NCBI RefSeq assembly: GCF_000331245.1
Contig: NZ_ANFZ01000009.1
Span: 310,001 to 374,000, forward strand
Direction of reading: 5' to 3'
DNA length: 64,000 nt
Source: Blastomonas sp. AAP53
GTDB lineage: Bacteria; Pseudomonadota; Alphaproteobacteria; Sphingomonadales; Sphingomonadaceae
The notes below the pieces were generated by a model. The model had not been told where the DNA came from and ran no database searches. It saw only the letters and a program-made list of their open reading frames with translations. The position numbers and the translations under genes were made by a program. This document shows positions 1 through 9,164 of the stretch, piece after piece (within the stretch, counting starts at the first letter, position 1; each line of letters opens with the position of its first letter).

Positions 1-902
1 TGCTGCGCGACTTTGCGGTCGAAGACAGCAAGGGCGACGCGATCAAGTCCAAGGGCGCGGACAACATCGTCTATCACAACATCCGCGTCGAATGGACCGG
101 CGGGCCCAAGGAAACCAACGGTGCCTATGGCATTTATCCGGTGGAATCGCAAAATGTGCTGATCGATTCGGTGCTGGTGATCGGGGCGTCGGATGCCGGG
201 ATCTATGTCGGCCAGTCACGCAACATCATCGTGCGGGATTCGATCGCGCGCTTCAATGTCGCCGGGATCGAGATCGAGAACTGCTTCAACGCCGATGTGC
301 ACGACAATGTCGCGACCAGGAACACAGGTGGCATCCTGGTGTTCGATCTGCCGAACTTGCCGCAGCAGGGCGGCCACAATGTCCGGGTGTTCGACAATCT
401 GGTGGTCGTGAACGACACCCCCAATTTCGCACCCAAGGGCAATATCGTCGCCAGCGTTCCGACGGGTACTGGCGTGATGGTGATGGCCAACCGGGACATA
501 GAGATTTTCGATAACGTCTTTGAGGGCAACGGTTCGTCGAACATCATGGTGATCGGCTATCGCCAGACATTCGATGACCCTCAGTACCAGCCGATGGTTC
601 GCAACGTTCGCATCAGCGACAACGCGCATGGCAAGACCGGCTTTGCTCCGCAATTTGCAGGCGGCGAAATGCTGGCGGCCGCGTTTGGCGGCAGCGTTCC
701 CCCGATCATCTGGGATGGCGTTGGCGGAGCGGGGGCGAGCATTGTGTCCAGCGACGATGTGCCGGTACTGAACCTGGGCATGACCCGTGCCGACCAGCCG
801 ATCGAAACGGCGCAGCCTTCGCTTGCCCAGTTGACCGGCGATGCGGCGCCCAGGCTTCCCAAAATCGTGATGCCGGCGGCGATGGAGGCTGCAATCCGGT
901 GA
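1..902 (+). CDS. Parallel beta-helix repeat protein, 5' end cut off by the window
   Basis: The reading frame is open from base 3 to the TGA at 900-902, so the N-terminus lies outside the window. The visible 299 residues are full of short beta-strand turns with Asn, Ile, Val and Gly (for example NIVYHNIRV, NIIVRDSIARF, NADVHDNVATRN), the pattern of right-handed parallel beta-helix proteins of the NosD/pectate-lyase-like type. Proteins of this kind occur next to SO2930-type diheme cytochromes, and here the stop overlaps the cytochrome start by 4 bp (GTGA), implying translational coupling. The fold is probably exported, but the signal region is missing. Substrate and activity are unknown. No catalytic motif of a specific polysaccharide lyase was recognised. 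Confidence 0.8.
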   Translation, partial: LRDFAVEDSKGDAIKSKGADNIVYHNIRVEWTGGPKETNGAYGIYPVESQNVLIDSVLVIGASDAGIYVGQSRNIIVRDSIARFNVAGIEIENCFNADVHDNVATRNTGGILVFDLPNLPQQGGHNVRVFDNLVVVNDTPNFAPKGNIVASVPTGTGVMVMANRDIEIFDNVFEGNGSSNIMVIGYRQTFDDPQYQPMVRNVRISDNAHGKTGFAPQFAGGEMLAAAFGGSVPPIIWDGVGGAGASIVSSDDVPVLNLGMTRADQPIETAQPSLAQLTGDAAPRLPKIVMPAAMEAAIR

Positions 903-1924
903 TTGCATTGAGGGCCATCGGTGCCGTCGCGGCTGCTGCGGCGCTGCTGGGCGCGCAACCTTTGCCGGACCCAGTAAACGACAGTGTGATCGTGGACCCG
1001 GGACTTCCGCGCCAGCTTTCTCAATTCGGCTTTTTTGCAGGCAAGGGCGTGTCTACCCCTAACCGCGCGCTCATCCGTTACGCCCTGCGCACACCTTTGT
1101 TCTCCGATTACGCGGACAAGCAGCGCTTCATGTATATCCCTGCAGGATCGCGCGCGCAGGTAAAGGAAAATGCAGATGTCGAGTTTCCAGTCGGCAGCGC
1201 GCTGATCAAGACATTCGGTTATGGCAGCGGCGCAGACTTCAGGCCGATCGAAACTCGTGTCCTTCTGCGTCGGGCGAGCGGCTGGGAGGCGCTGCCCTAT
1301 GTCTGGAACGCGGATCTGACCGATGCCGACCTGAAAGTCGCCGGCACCCGCCTGCCGATAGCAGTGACCAAGCCATCGGGCGATAAGGTCCAGATCAGCT
1401 ATGCCGTGCCCAACAAGAACCAGTGCAAGGAATGCCACGCGAACAACGGCCGTGTCACCCCTATCGGGCCGTATTTTCCCAATATGGATTTGACCTTCGG
1501 CGAGTTGAGGCGCTTTCGCAGTCAGGCGAACTTCCCGAAGGTTCCGGTCGTGAATAATGGCCCGGTGTGGAACGACCCCGCCACCGGATCGCTCGACGCC
1601 CGCGCCCGCGCCTATCTCATGACCAATTGCGCGCACTGCCACAACCCCGCCGGATCGGCGAGCAATTCGGGGCTGTTCCTGAATGCGGATGCAGCGTCCG
1701 ACCGCGTCGCAACCGGCATCTACAAGCGCCCGGTCGCTGCCGGCAGGGGGAGCGGCGGGCATGATTTCGCCATCGCGCCGGGTGATCCGGATCGCTCGAT
1801 CATGGTCCACCGCATGTCCTCGACAGAGCCAGGCGTCGCGATGCCCGAGGTCGGGCGCTCGATGGTGCATGATGAGGGGGTCGCTTTGATCCGCGAATGG
1901 ATTTCCTCGCTCTCCCAGGATTAG
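899..1924 (+). CDS. SO2930-family diheme c-type cytochrome
   Basis: This 341-residue protein starts at GTG 899, inside the upstream stop. Residues 1-20 form a short hydrophobic Ala-rich export signal. Two CxxCH haem-c sites are visible, CKECH (Cys176, Cys179, His180) and CAHCH (Cys244, Cys247, His248), so it should carry two covalent haems in the periplasm. Length and haem spacing fit the uncharacterised family named after Shewanella SO_2930, which is usually paired with a beta-helix protein as here. It probably moves electrons to or from the beta-helix partner or its substrate; that is inference. The stop is TAG at 1922-1924. Confidence 0.85.
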   Translation: MIALRAIGAVAAAAALLGAQPLPDPVNDSVIVDPGLPRQLSQFGFFAGKGVSTPNRALIRYALRTPLFSDYADKQRFMYIPAGSRAQVKENADVEFPVGSALIKTFGYGSGADFRPIETRVLLRRASGWEALPYVWNADLTDADLKVAGTRLPIAVTKPSGDKVQISYAVPNKNQCKECHANNGRVTPIGPYFPNMDLTFGELRRFRSQANFPKVPVVNNGPVWNDPATGSLDARARAYLMTNCAHCHNPAGSASNSGLFLNADAASDRVATGIYKRPVAAGRGSGGHDFAIAPGDPDRSIMVHRMSSTEPGVAMPEVGRSMVHDEGVALIREWISSLSQD

Positions 1925-1999
1925 GGCCAAAGATTAGGTATTGCACCTGCTGTCGCCTGCTTTAGTTCCGGGTAGAACCGGTTTTGAGGGGCTTGGACG

Positions 2000-2872
2000 A
2001 TGAGTGAATGGACCATTGGCGTGATCGGAGGATCGGGCCTGTATGCGATCGACGGTCTTGAAAACGCCCAATCGATCCGTGTCGACAGCCCGTTTGGCGA
2101 GGCCTCGGACAATCTTGTGATCGGCGCGCTGCATGGCCATCGCTTCGTGTTTCTGCCGCGCCACGGCAAGGGGCACCGGCTGAGCCCGACCGATGTGAAT
2201 GCCCGGGCGAACATCGATGTCCTCAAGCGCGCGGGATGCACCGACATCCTGGCCATTTCCGCCATCGGGTCGCTGCGCGAGGAGCTGCCGCCGGGGTGCT
2301 TCGTAATGGTGGACCAGTTCATCGATCGCACTGTCGGCCGCACCAGCAGTTTTTTCGGCACCGGCATGGTGGCGCATGTCTCGATGGCCGAACCTGTGTG
2401 CCCGAGGCTGGCCGGTCATGCGGCAGCCGCAGCCCGCGCAGCAGGCGCGCCGGTGCATGAAGGGGGTACCTATCTGGCAATGGAAGGCCCGCAGTTTTCC
2501 AGCCGGGCAGAAAGCCATATGTACCGTGCCTGGGGATGCGACGTGATCGGCATGACGGCGATGCCGGAGGCCAAGCTCGCGCGCGAGGCCGAGCTTCCGT
2601 ACGCGCTTGTCGGCATGGTGACCGATTATGACTGCTGGCGCGAGGGCGAAGCGCATGTCGAGGTCGGCGCGATCATCGCACAGATGAACAGCAATTCGGC
2701 CAAGGCCCGGCAGATGGTGATGGAACTGGCCAAGGCGCTGCCGGAACGGCGCGAGGCCAGCCCGATCGACACCTGCCTCGATTTTGCGCTCATCACCGCG
2801 CCGGAGGTCCGTGATCCCGAACTGCTGGCACGGCTCGATGCGGTCGCAGGCCGAGCTCTTCGACCCCGCTAG
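2000..2872 (+). CDS. mtnP: S-methyl-5'-thioadenosine phosphorylase
   Basis: The 290-residue cytosolic enzyme phosphorolyses methylthioadenosine, a by-product of polyamine and quorum-signal synthesis, to adenine and methylthioribose 1-phosphate, starting methionine salvage. The N-terminal phosphate-binding GGSGLY, the FLPRHG segment, the AISAIGSL segment and the EGPQFSSRAE and GMTAMPEAKLARE blocks are all typical of the PNP/MTAP family 2 phosphorylases. Length matches the family (about 280-295). The gene stands alone: it is 75 bp after the cytochrome gene, and its 3' end converges on the DUF2236 gene with an 8-bp gap. No other mtn genes are present here. Confidence 0.93.
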   Translation: MSEWTIGVIGGSGLYAIDGLENAQSIRVDSPFGEASDNLVIGALHGHRFVFLPRHGKGHRLSPTDVNARANIDVLKRAGCTDILAISAIGSLREELPPGCFVMVDQFIDRTVGRTSSFFGTGMVAHVSMAEPVCPRLAGHAAAAARAAGAPVHEGGTYLAMEGPQFSSRAESHMYRAWGCDVIGMTAMPEAKLAREAELPYALVGMVTDYDCWREGEAHVEVGAIIAQMNSNSAKARQMVMELAKALPERREASPIDTCLDFALITAPEVRDPELLARLDAVAGRALRPR

Positions 2873-2880
2873 CCGGTCAC

Positions 2881-3735
2881 TCAGGCCCCGCCACTGCGCA
2901 CTGTGCTGCCTGATGAGAGCGCCCACCGGGTAATCGCGGCCATTCCAGTGGTGCCTCCTCGCACCGCCAGACGGGCGGGCAGCGAGATCGAAAGACCGTG
3001 CATCGATCGGGCCCAACGCGGCAGCAGGTCGACACCCGCCTGCATGGTCATGTGGTGAAACGGAGCGAGGCCGGGCGACGATGGTGGCTGGCGCATCAGC
3101 AGATCTGCTATCTCGCGGGTGCGGGCATCAAAACGCAGACGCGGGCGTGCCTGCAGAACGATCTTCTGCGCCTCGCGGTAGGTCAGCGGCACCGGATCAG
3201 CCCCCAGCAGCTGGCCGATCTGCGCCATTTCGACGAAATAGCGGTCCCGCTCCGCCAAGCTCATGTGCGGTTTGCGGTAGCGGATATAACTATCGAGAAA
3301 ACAGAGGCTTTCGGTCACATGAACCCAGGCCAGCGACTCCGGGTCATTGGCGTGATAGGGCGTGCCATCCGGCAGGGTTCCGCGGACGTGATCATGCACG
3401 CGGCGGATGCGCGCGATCTCGCCCAAGGCCTGCGCACGGTCGCCGTAGGTCGTGCGCGCCAGGAAGGCTGCCGTTCGGCGCAGACGCCCGCGCATGTCCT
3501 TGCGGAACACCGAATGATCCCAGACACCGGCCAGAACCTTGGGCTCCAGCATCTGGAGCAGTAACGATGCTATTCCGCCGATCATCATCGATGTGACGTC
3601 GCCGTGCACCTGCCAGCAGACCGAACCTTGGCCGAACAGCCCAGGGTCTTCACGCGAGATTTCGATGGGTTGGCCACCCGGTTCCGTAAAGATGCGGCGG
3701 ATTTCGGTTCCGATGGAATCACGCAGTGTAGCCAT
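2881..3735 (-). CDS. DUF2236 / MpaB-family oxygenase-like protein
   Basis: I place the start at ATG 3733-3735 (MATLRDSIG), giving 284 residues; an upstream in-frame Met adds only a low-complexity tail. The sequence shows the features of the MpaB/latex-clearing-protein fold (DUF2236): an early GSVCWQVHGD block, a conserved RRTAAFLARTTYGD helix, RVHDHVRG and a YHANDPESLAWVHVT segment with the histidines expected to take part in haem or metal binding. Family members are oxygenase-like haem proteins, mostly uncharacterised. No signal peptide is visible. The gene is divergent from the GGDEF-EAL gene and convergent with mtnP, so it is probably transcribed alone. Confidence 0.82.
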   Translation of the reverse strand: MATLRDSIGTEIRRIFTEPGGQPIEISREDPGLFGQGSVCWQVHGDVTSMMIGGIASLLLQMLEPKVLAGVWDHSVFRKDMRGRLRRTAAFLARTTYGDRAQALGEIARIRRVHDHVRGTLPDGTPYHANDPESLAWVHVTESLCFLDSYIRYRKPHMSLAERDRYFVEMAQIGQLLGADPVPLTYREAQKIVLQARPRLRFDARTREIADLLMRQPPSSPGLAPFHHMTMQAGVDLLPRWARSMHGLSISLPARLAVRGGTTGMAAITRWALSSGSTVRSGGA

Positions 3736-3870
3736 AGGCGGAATATGGGGTGTGCACCGTGCTGTGCAATGGCCAGCCAGGGGACGACGCATCGTCCAGA
3801 ATGCCCGATTTTACAAGGTTTCGCGCTGTCTTGCCGGGCGTTGGTAACGCTTTGCTAATCGCGCAGCGCT

Positions 3871-6495
3871 ATGGCATCCTCGATGTTCGGACAGAAGCAA
3901 TCAGACTTGGTATCGGGCGAGGCGCCAGCCGCTGGCCTGCTGTCTGCGCGATCGCTGCTGGCAATCTGCGCGCTGTGGCCGATTGTGATGGGCGTCCGAT
4001 CGGTCGCCATGTTGTTGGCGTTTGCGGCCACCGGTTTTTCGCTCGAAGTGATGACGGTGCCGTTCATGGTCACGGCAACGCTTTCGATGCTGATCGACCT
4101 GTGGATTTACCTGCCGTCACGCAGTGACAGGGCACGCCATACGGTCGGCAACAGATTTCCAAACCTGCTGTCAGGCGTCGTGTGCGCGTCCTCTACCAGC
4201 TTTGCCTTCGCTCTGGTCAGCCTGGTAGCTGATGCGTCCGAAGCCAGCATTCTGGTGGGCATGATGGCGCTGCTGGGCGCGATGCTGCCCACGCTGGCCG
4301 TCATTGTGCCGCACCGCACGATGATGTTTGTGGTCAGCATGGCCACAAGCCTGGGCGTGCTGCTGGCTAGCGGGGATCTGCGCTTTGCCGTGGGCACGCT
4401 GGTCTTTCTGCCTGCAATGCTGCTGGTGGCGATGATCCGCAGCAAGGATGATCGCGAGGAGGAGGCGGCGCTCGATCAGCAGAAGCTGAACAACGAGCGC
4501 GCCCGCTATCTGCTCTCCGATTATGAAAAGTCCGGACGCGGCTGGTTCTGGGAAACCGATCGCCATGGCCGCATCGTCTATATCAGCGCTGAGGCGGTAA
4601 CCGCGATCGAGGCCGACCCTGGCACGATCATCGGCCAGCCGCTCAGCTCGGTGATCTGTTCGCCGGGGGCCGAAGGCGGTGGCAGCGAACGGACGTTCAA
4701 CTTTCATTTCTCCGCGCGCACGGCGTTCAGCGACCTGGCGGTCCGTGTGGCCCAGTCGGAAGAAGAGCGCGCCTGGTCGCTGTCGGGTGCGCCGTTCTAT
4801 AACGAGCTTGGCCAGTTTGTCGGCTTCCGCGGCCATGGAACCGATCTCACCGAGGTCCGGCGGTCGCACGAGGCGGTCACCCAGCTTGCACGTTATGACA
4901 ACCTCACGGGGTTGGCCAACCGCCTGTATATCAAGGAACTGTTCGAGAAGGCCCTGATTGGTCATCGCGGCGAACCGAGCCCGTGTTCGCTGTTCCTGCT
5001 TGATCTCGACCGTTTCAAGCAGGTCAACGATACGCTGGGCCACCCGATTGGCGATGCGCTGCTGAAGCAGGTGTCCGAGCGCTTGAAGCGCACCATTGGT
5101 GAAAGTGGCGAGGTCGGCCGGCTGGGCGGTGACGAATTCCAGGTCGTGCTGCCGGGGATCATCAGCGAGGATCGGCTGGCGGATATCGCCCGGTCGGTCA
5201 TCGTCAACCTGAGCCACCCCTATATGGTGGAGGGCAACCAGATCGTCATCGGTGCATCGGTCGGCATTGCCATCGCCGATGGGCTGCAGCATCCGGGCGC
5301 CGAAACGCTGATCCGCAATGCCGATCTTGCGCTGTATTCCGCCAAGGAAAACGGACGCGGCATCTGGCGCTTCTACAGCGAAGACATGCACAAGGTCGCG
5401 CATGAACGGCGGGCCTTGGAGGGCGAACTGCGTGCTGCCCTGCAGGCAGGCGGGATGAGCGTCGCCTATCAGCCGGTGATCAACGTGGCGAGCGAGACGA
5501 TCAGCGGTTTCGAGGCTCTGGCGCGCTGGAACCACCCGGTGCGCGGCCCGATCAGCCCCGGCGTCTTCGTGCCGATCGCCGAAGAATCGGGCCTGATCAT
5601 GCAACTGGGCGAATGGGTGCTGCGCACGGCCTGCGCCGATGCTGCCGCATGGCCGCGTCAGGTGCGTATTGCCGTCAATGTGTCCCCGATCCAGTTCGCT
5701 GACCCCGCCTTTCCGTCGATTGTGCTCAATGCCCTGGCGCAGAGCGGGCTGGAGCCCGAGCGGCTCGAGCTGGAAATCACCGAGAGCGTGTTCCTGGATG
5801 ACAAGCTGGATGCAACGCGCATCTTCGAGCGTCTGAAGGGCATCGGCGTCCGACTGGCGCTCGACGATTTCGGCACCGGCTATTCGGCATTGGGCTATCT
5901 GCGCACCGCGCCGTTCGACAAGATCAAGATCGATCAGAGCTTCGTGCGCGGTGCCGCGCAGGCCGGCAGCACCAACAGCGCCATCATTCGCTCCATCGTC
6001 TCGCTGGCCGAGGCGCTCAACATGGAGACCACGGCCGAGGGCGCTGAAACCGTTGACGAGCTTGAACTCATTCGCTCGCTTGGATGCAGCCACGTTCAGG
6101 GCTATATCTATGGCAAGCCTGTGGGTCTGGCCGAGGCGAACGAGCGGCTGGCGGGTCTCGACAGCCATGTCGAGCCGATCGGACACAAGCACAGCCGTGA
6201 GTCCCGCTACAAGGTGTTGCGCACGATCGGGATCTACCACGATGGATATTGCTACCCCGCCAAGATCAAGAACATCTCTCCGGGGGGTGCGCTGATCGAG
6301 GGATTGTGGGATGTGCCGCCGGGTACGCAGTTTGAGGTCGCACTCGGTGCGAACATCAAGGTGCGCGCCGAGGTGCGCTGGTCGATCGATGACCGCACCG
6401 GACTGCAGTTTGAAATGCCGATCAGCCTCGAACGGTTCCGTCAGTCGAGCCCGCCGCAGATCAGCACTGGCAGCATCGAGAAACTGCGCGCTTGA
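3871..6495 (+). CDS. Membrane GGDEF-EAL protein with PAS and C-terminal PilZ domain
   Basis: The 874-residue c-di-GMP enzyme has about six membrane helices (residues 28-190), a PAS segment (about 220-330), a GGDEF domain with the intact motif at 419-423, an EAL domain with EAL at 548-550, and a PilZ-like C-terminus (about 770-860) with an NISPGG turn. The EAL domain keeps ITES, DDFGTG, KIKID, AEG and the QGYIYGKP glutamine, so phosphodiesterase activity looks possible. The residues before GGDEF read ESGE where an RxxD inhibitory site would sit, so product inhibition at the I-site is unlikely. PilZ may bind c-di-GMP as a sensor. ATG 3871 has no clear ribosome site; Met5 is an alternative start. 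Which activity dominates cannot be decided from sequence. Confidence 0.92.
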   Translation: MASSMFGQKQSDLVSGEAPAAGLLSARSLLAICALWPIVMGVRSVAMLLAFAATGFSLEVMTVPFMVTATLSMLIDLWIYLPSRSDRARHTVGNRFPNLLSGVVCASSTSFAFALVSLVADASEASILVGMMALLGAMLPTLAVIVPHRTMMFVVSMATSLGVLLASGDLRFAVGTLVFLPAMLLVAMIRSKDDREEEAALDQQKLNNERARYLLSDYEKSGRGWFWETDRHGRIVYISAEAVTAIEADPGTIIGQPLSSVICSPGAEGGGSERTFNFHFSARTAFSDLAVRVAQSEEERAWSLSGAPFYNELGQFVGFRGHGTDLTEVRRSHEAVTQLARYDNLTGLANRLYIKELFEKALIGHRGEPSPCSLFLLDLDRFKQVNDTLGHPIGDALLKQVSERLKRTIGESGEVGRLGGDEFQVVLPGIISEDRLADIARSVIVNLSHPYMVEGNQIVIGASVGIAIADGLQHPGAETLIRNADLALYSAKENGRGIWRFYSEDMHKVAHERRALEGELRAALQAGGMSVAYQPVINVASETISGFEALARWNHPVRGPISPGVFVPIAEESGLIMQLGEWVLRTACADAAAWPRQVRIAVNVSPIQFADPAFPSIVLNALAQSGLEPERLELEITESVFLDDKLDATRIFERLKGIGVRLALDDFGTGYSALGYLRTAPFDKIKIDQSFVRGAAQAGSTNSAIIRSIVSLAEALNMETTAEGAETVDELELIRSLGCSHVQGYIYGKPVGLAEANERLAGLDSHVEPIGHKHSRESRYKVLRTIGIYHDGYCYPAKIKNISPGGALIEGLWDVPPGTQFEVALGANIKVRAEVRWSIDDRTGLQFEMPISLERFRQSSPPQISTGSIEKLRA

Positions 6496-6561
6496 CCGCG
6501 TGACAGCGCCGCCAAGGGCGGATAAATAACAGGAACTTTCCGTCGTTTGGAGGTTCCCCTA

Positions 6562-7185
6562 ATGATCCGCACGCTTGCTCCTGCCTTGCTCTTGTTGCCC
6601 GCTCTTGCCCTGAACGCTTGCACACCGTCCGAAGACAAGGCCGAAGCGCCTCTGCCTGCTGGCGCGTGGCAACTCGCAGCCGACCAATCGAATGTCGCGT
6701 TCGTCTCGGTCAAGGGGGGCAATGTCGGCGAAGCCCACAGTTTCAAGAGCCTTGAAGGGTCGGTGCAACCCGATGGGACGGTGGGCGTGGACATCGATCT
6801 GGTCAGCGTCGACACAGGCGTCGATGTGCGCAACGAACGGATGCGCGAGATGCTGTTCGAAGTGGCCAGCTTTCCTCAGGCCAAGCTGACCGCCAAGATT
6901 GATCCGGCGACGATCAGCGGGCTCAAACCCGGCGAGCGCAAGGCGATGACGGTGCCCGTGACGCTGGACCTGCATGGAACGACCAATAGCATTGACGCGC
7001 GGCTGATGGTCACGCGGCTCGCGGGCGATACCGTTCTTGTAGAGACTGCCGCGCCGCTGATCCTTGATGCTGCAGCGGTAGGCCTGGGCGAGGGTGTGGA
7101 AAAGCTTCGGGCGATCGCCAACCTGCCGGCAATCAGCAGCGCTGTCCCCGTCACTGCCTCGCTGGTGTTCAAACCCAAAGTCTGA
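6562..7185 (+). CDS. YceI-family periplasmic lipoprotein
   Basis: Starting at ATG 6562 the protein has 207 residues. A strong GGAGG ribosome site at 6549-6553 decides this start over the in-frame TTG at 6547, which overlaps it. A signal peptide ends in a lipobox (LNAC), so the mature protein should be lipidated. The body is a YceI lipocalin-like domain: an AWQL..D.SNVAFVSVKGG beginning, SVDTGVDVRNERMREMLFEV, FPQAKLTAKI and a terminal VTASLVF strand. YceI proteins bind isoprenoids or other amphiphiles, but the ligand here is unknown. The gene follows the GGDEF-EAL gene by 66 bp and lies just upstream of the sulfatase module. Confidence 0.88.
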   Translation: MIRTLAPALLLLPALALNACTPSEDKAEAPLPAGAWQLAADQSNVAFVSVKGGNVGEAHSFKSLEGSVQPDGTVGVDIDLVSVDTGVDVRNERMREMLFEVASFPQAKLTAKIDPATISGLKPGERKAMTVPVTLDLHGTTNSIDARLMVTRLAGDTVLVETAAPLILDAAAVGLGEGVEKLRAIANLPAISSAVPVTASLVFKPKV

Positions 7186-7201
7186 CGCTTCAACCCGGCC
7201 C

Positions 7202-7237
7202 TTGCGCTGGACAATAAACCGTCATAGCCTGTGTCAA
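7202..7237 (+). promoter_or_regulatory. Candidate promoter with overlapping inverted repeat, first sulfatase
   Basis: A TTGCGC hexamer at 7202-7207 lies exactly 17 bp before TAGCCT at 7225-7230. The same -10 hexamer at the same spacing occurs in front of the GST gene and the DUF1330 gene. Overlapping it is a 19-bp imperfect dyad at 7219-7237 (CCGTCAT, 5 bp, GTGTCAA), related to TTGACAT-N5-ATGTCAA at 14300-14318. The ribosome site follows at 7265. Function is inferred from the similarity of the three sites. Confidence 0.45.
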
Positions 7238-7276
7238 AATGTGGCCTTGTGCTGCTGGCACATTGGGAGAGGTGCG

Positions 7277-9109
7277 TTGTCCGGTTTGAAGCCAATTGCG
7301 ATGATGGCGACGGCAGTGGCGATGGCGGTAGCGGTAGCGGTGGCGGCGGCGGGGCCTCCGGCGGCAGGGCCACCACGTCCAGATTTAGCTAACGCGTCAC
7401 TGCCAACTGCAGCGAGGCCGGGAAAACCACCCAATTTCGTCGTCCTGCTCGCCGACGATCTCGCCCTGATGGACCTGGGGACTTACGGGGGCGAGGCTCA
7501 TACGCCCAATATTGAGGCGCTTGCCATCCGCGGGCGCATATTCAAGCGCCACTATACCTCGCCGCTGTGTTCGCCTTCGCGAGCCATGTTGCTCACCGGG
7601 CTGGACAACCATCGTACCGGCGTCTCGACCATTCCCGAGGTGATCCCCAAGGAACATGTCGGCAAGAAGGGCTATTCGCTCAGCTTCGAGCCTGGTGTGA
7701 CGACCATTTCCACGCGGCTCCGCCAGCGCGGCTATCGGACCTACATGACCGGCAAATGGCATCTGGGCAGCGGCAAGGGCGACCTGCCCAACGCACACGG
7801 CTTCGACCGGTCGTTCGTGCTCGATGCCTCGGGCGCGGACAACTGGGAACAGAAATCCTATATCCCCTATTACGCCACCGCGCCGTGGTTCGAGGATGGC
7901 AAACCTGCCACCTTGCCCAAGGACTTCTATTCCTCGCGCTTTCTGGTTGATCGGATGATCGACTATATCGATGCCGGTGATGCGCAGCAGCCGTTCTTCG
8001 CATACATCGGCTTCCAGGCCATCCACATCCCGGTGCAGGCGCCCGAAGAGTTCACGCGCAAATACGCCGATACCTATCGCGAAGGCTGGGCGGCGATGCG
8101 CAAGGCCCGGTGGCAGCGTGCGCAGGCCATTGGCCTGATCCCGCAAGGGGCTCCGCTGGCCGAACTGCTGCAGAGCTTGCGCCGCTGGGAGAGTCTGTCA
8201 AAAGGCGAGCAGGCGCTGTTCGCCCGCCATATGGCGATCAACGCCGGCATGATCGAGGCCATGGATCATCACATCGGCCGGCTGGTCGCGTATCTCAAGC
8301 GCACTGGCCAATATGACAACACCGTGTTCGTGTTCACCTCCGACAACGGTCCCGAGCCCAGCGATCCGATGGCGACATCTGCGACCATGGAGCTGTGGAC
8401 CCGCGCAAATGGCTACAGCGTTTCTGCCGACAATTGGGGCGAGAAGGGGACTTACGCCTTCATCGGGCCAGAGTTTGCCAATGCTGCCGCATCCCCCGGC
8501 GCGATGTTCAAATTCTATACCAGTGAAGGGGGCCTGCATGTTCCGATGGTTATTGCCGGGCCGGGGGTTGCGCCTGCAGAGCCGAGCGCGGCGATGACCA
8601 CGGTCAGCGATATCGCGCCGACCCTGCTCGCGTTGGCCGGGGGAACCGCGCAGGACCAGGCGTTCGATGGATCGTCGCTGGTGCCTTTGCTGAGCGGAGC
8701 CAGTGAAACGGTGCGTTCTGCTGACACCGCGGTCGGGTTCGAAGTGTCGGGCAACGCAGCGCTCTTCAAGGGCAGCTACAAGCTGGTGCGCAACCTTGCG
8801 CCTTATGGCGATGGTGTCTGGCGGCTGTTCGATATCGCGAGCGACCCGGGTGAGACGCGGGATCTTCGCAAGGCCGAGCCTGCCAGGTTCGACGAGCTGA
8901 TGCAGGATTATCGCGCCTATGCCCGGCGCAATGGTGTGCTGGAAATGCCGGCTGGCTATGATTCGACACAGCAGATCGCCAAGAACACCGTGCGGAAAAT
9001 GGCTGCCCGCTATGCTTGGTACCTGCTGGCAGGGGGCATTGCCATCGTGCTGCTGGTGTACGGGGCGGTGCGCTGGATCCGGCGTCGCCGCAAGGCCTGG
9101 CCTGCTTGA
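7277..9109 (+). CDS. Exported arylsulfatase-type sulfatase with C-terminal membrane anchor
   Basis: I chose the TTG at 7277 because GGGAGAGG lies at 7265-7272; ATG 7301 or 7304 are alternatives. The 610-residue protein begins with an Ala/Val-rich signal (about residues 8-30) and continues with NFVVLLADDLALMDLG, the metal-binding start of the sulfatase (alkaline phosphatase superfamily) fold. The signature CSPSR places the formylglycine precursor at Cys98, so it needs the FGE encoded at 12230-13162. KWHLGS, the VFTSDNG metal site and a late IASDPGETRDL segment complete the domain. A hydrophobic stretch and basic tail near the C-terminus (WYLLAGGIAIVLLVYG, then RRRRK) suggest an inner-membrane anchor facing the periplasm. 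The sulfate ester substrate is unknown. Confidence 0.9.
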   Translation: MSGLKPIAMMATAVAMAVAVAVAAAGPPAAGPPRPDLANASLPTAARPGKPPNFVVLLADDLALMDLGTYGGEAHTPNIEALAIRGRIFKRHYTSPLCSPSRAMLLTGLDNHRTGVSTIPEVIPKEHVGKKGYSLSFEPGVTTISTRLRQRGYRTYMTGKWHLGSGKGDLPNAHGFDRSFVLDASGADNWEQKSYIPYYATAPWFEDGKPATLPKDFYSSRFLVDRMIDYIDAGDAQQPFFAYIGFQAIHIPVQAPEEFTRKYADTYREGWAAMRKARWQRAQAIGLIPQGAPLAELLQSLRRWESLSKGEQALFARHMAINAGMIEAMDHHIGRLVAYLKRTGQYDNTVFVFTSDNGPEPSDPMATSATMELWTRANGYSVSADNWGEKGTYAFIGPEFANAAASPGAMFKFYTSEGGLHVPMVIAGPGVAPAEPSAAMTTVSDIAPTLLALAGGTAQDQAFDGSSLVPLLSGASETVRSADTAVGFEVSGNAALFKGSYKLVRNLAPYGDGVWRLFDIASDPGETRDLRKAEPARFDELMQDYRAYARRNGVLEMPAGYDSTQQIAKNTVRKMAARYAWYLLAGGIAIVLLVYGAVRWIRRRRKAWPA

Positions 9110-9141
9110 CCTCCTCCGCATATTGACATAGCCTCTGCCAA
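9106..9141 (+). promoter_or_regulatory. Candidate promoter with overlapping inverted repeat, GST-sulfatase operon
   Basis: TTGACC at 9106-9111, which overlaps the TGA stop of the first sulfatase, is 17 bp before TAGCCT at 9129-9134. A 19-bp dyad at 9123-9141 (TTGACAT, 5 bp, CTGCCAA) covers the -10 region, as in the promoter at 7202. The two sites share CATAGCCT followed by TG and CAA at the same spacing. The ribosome site at 9152-9158 is correctly placed downstream. Confidence 0.45.
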
Positions 9142-9164
9142 TAAAAATAACGGTGGAGATCAGG

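Noticed and set aside
581-6240. Long open frames on the minus strand opposite the cytochrome, mtnP and GGDEF-EAL genes
   Set aside because: They are His, Arg and Asp rich, show no motif and lie exactly opposite recognised genes. This is typical of antisense frames in high-GC DNA.
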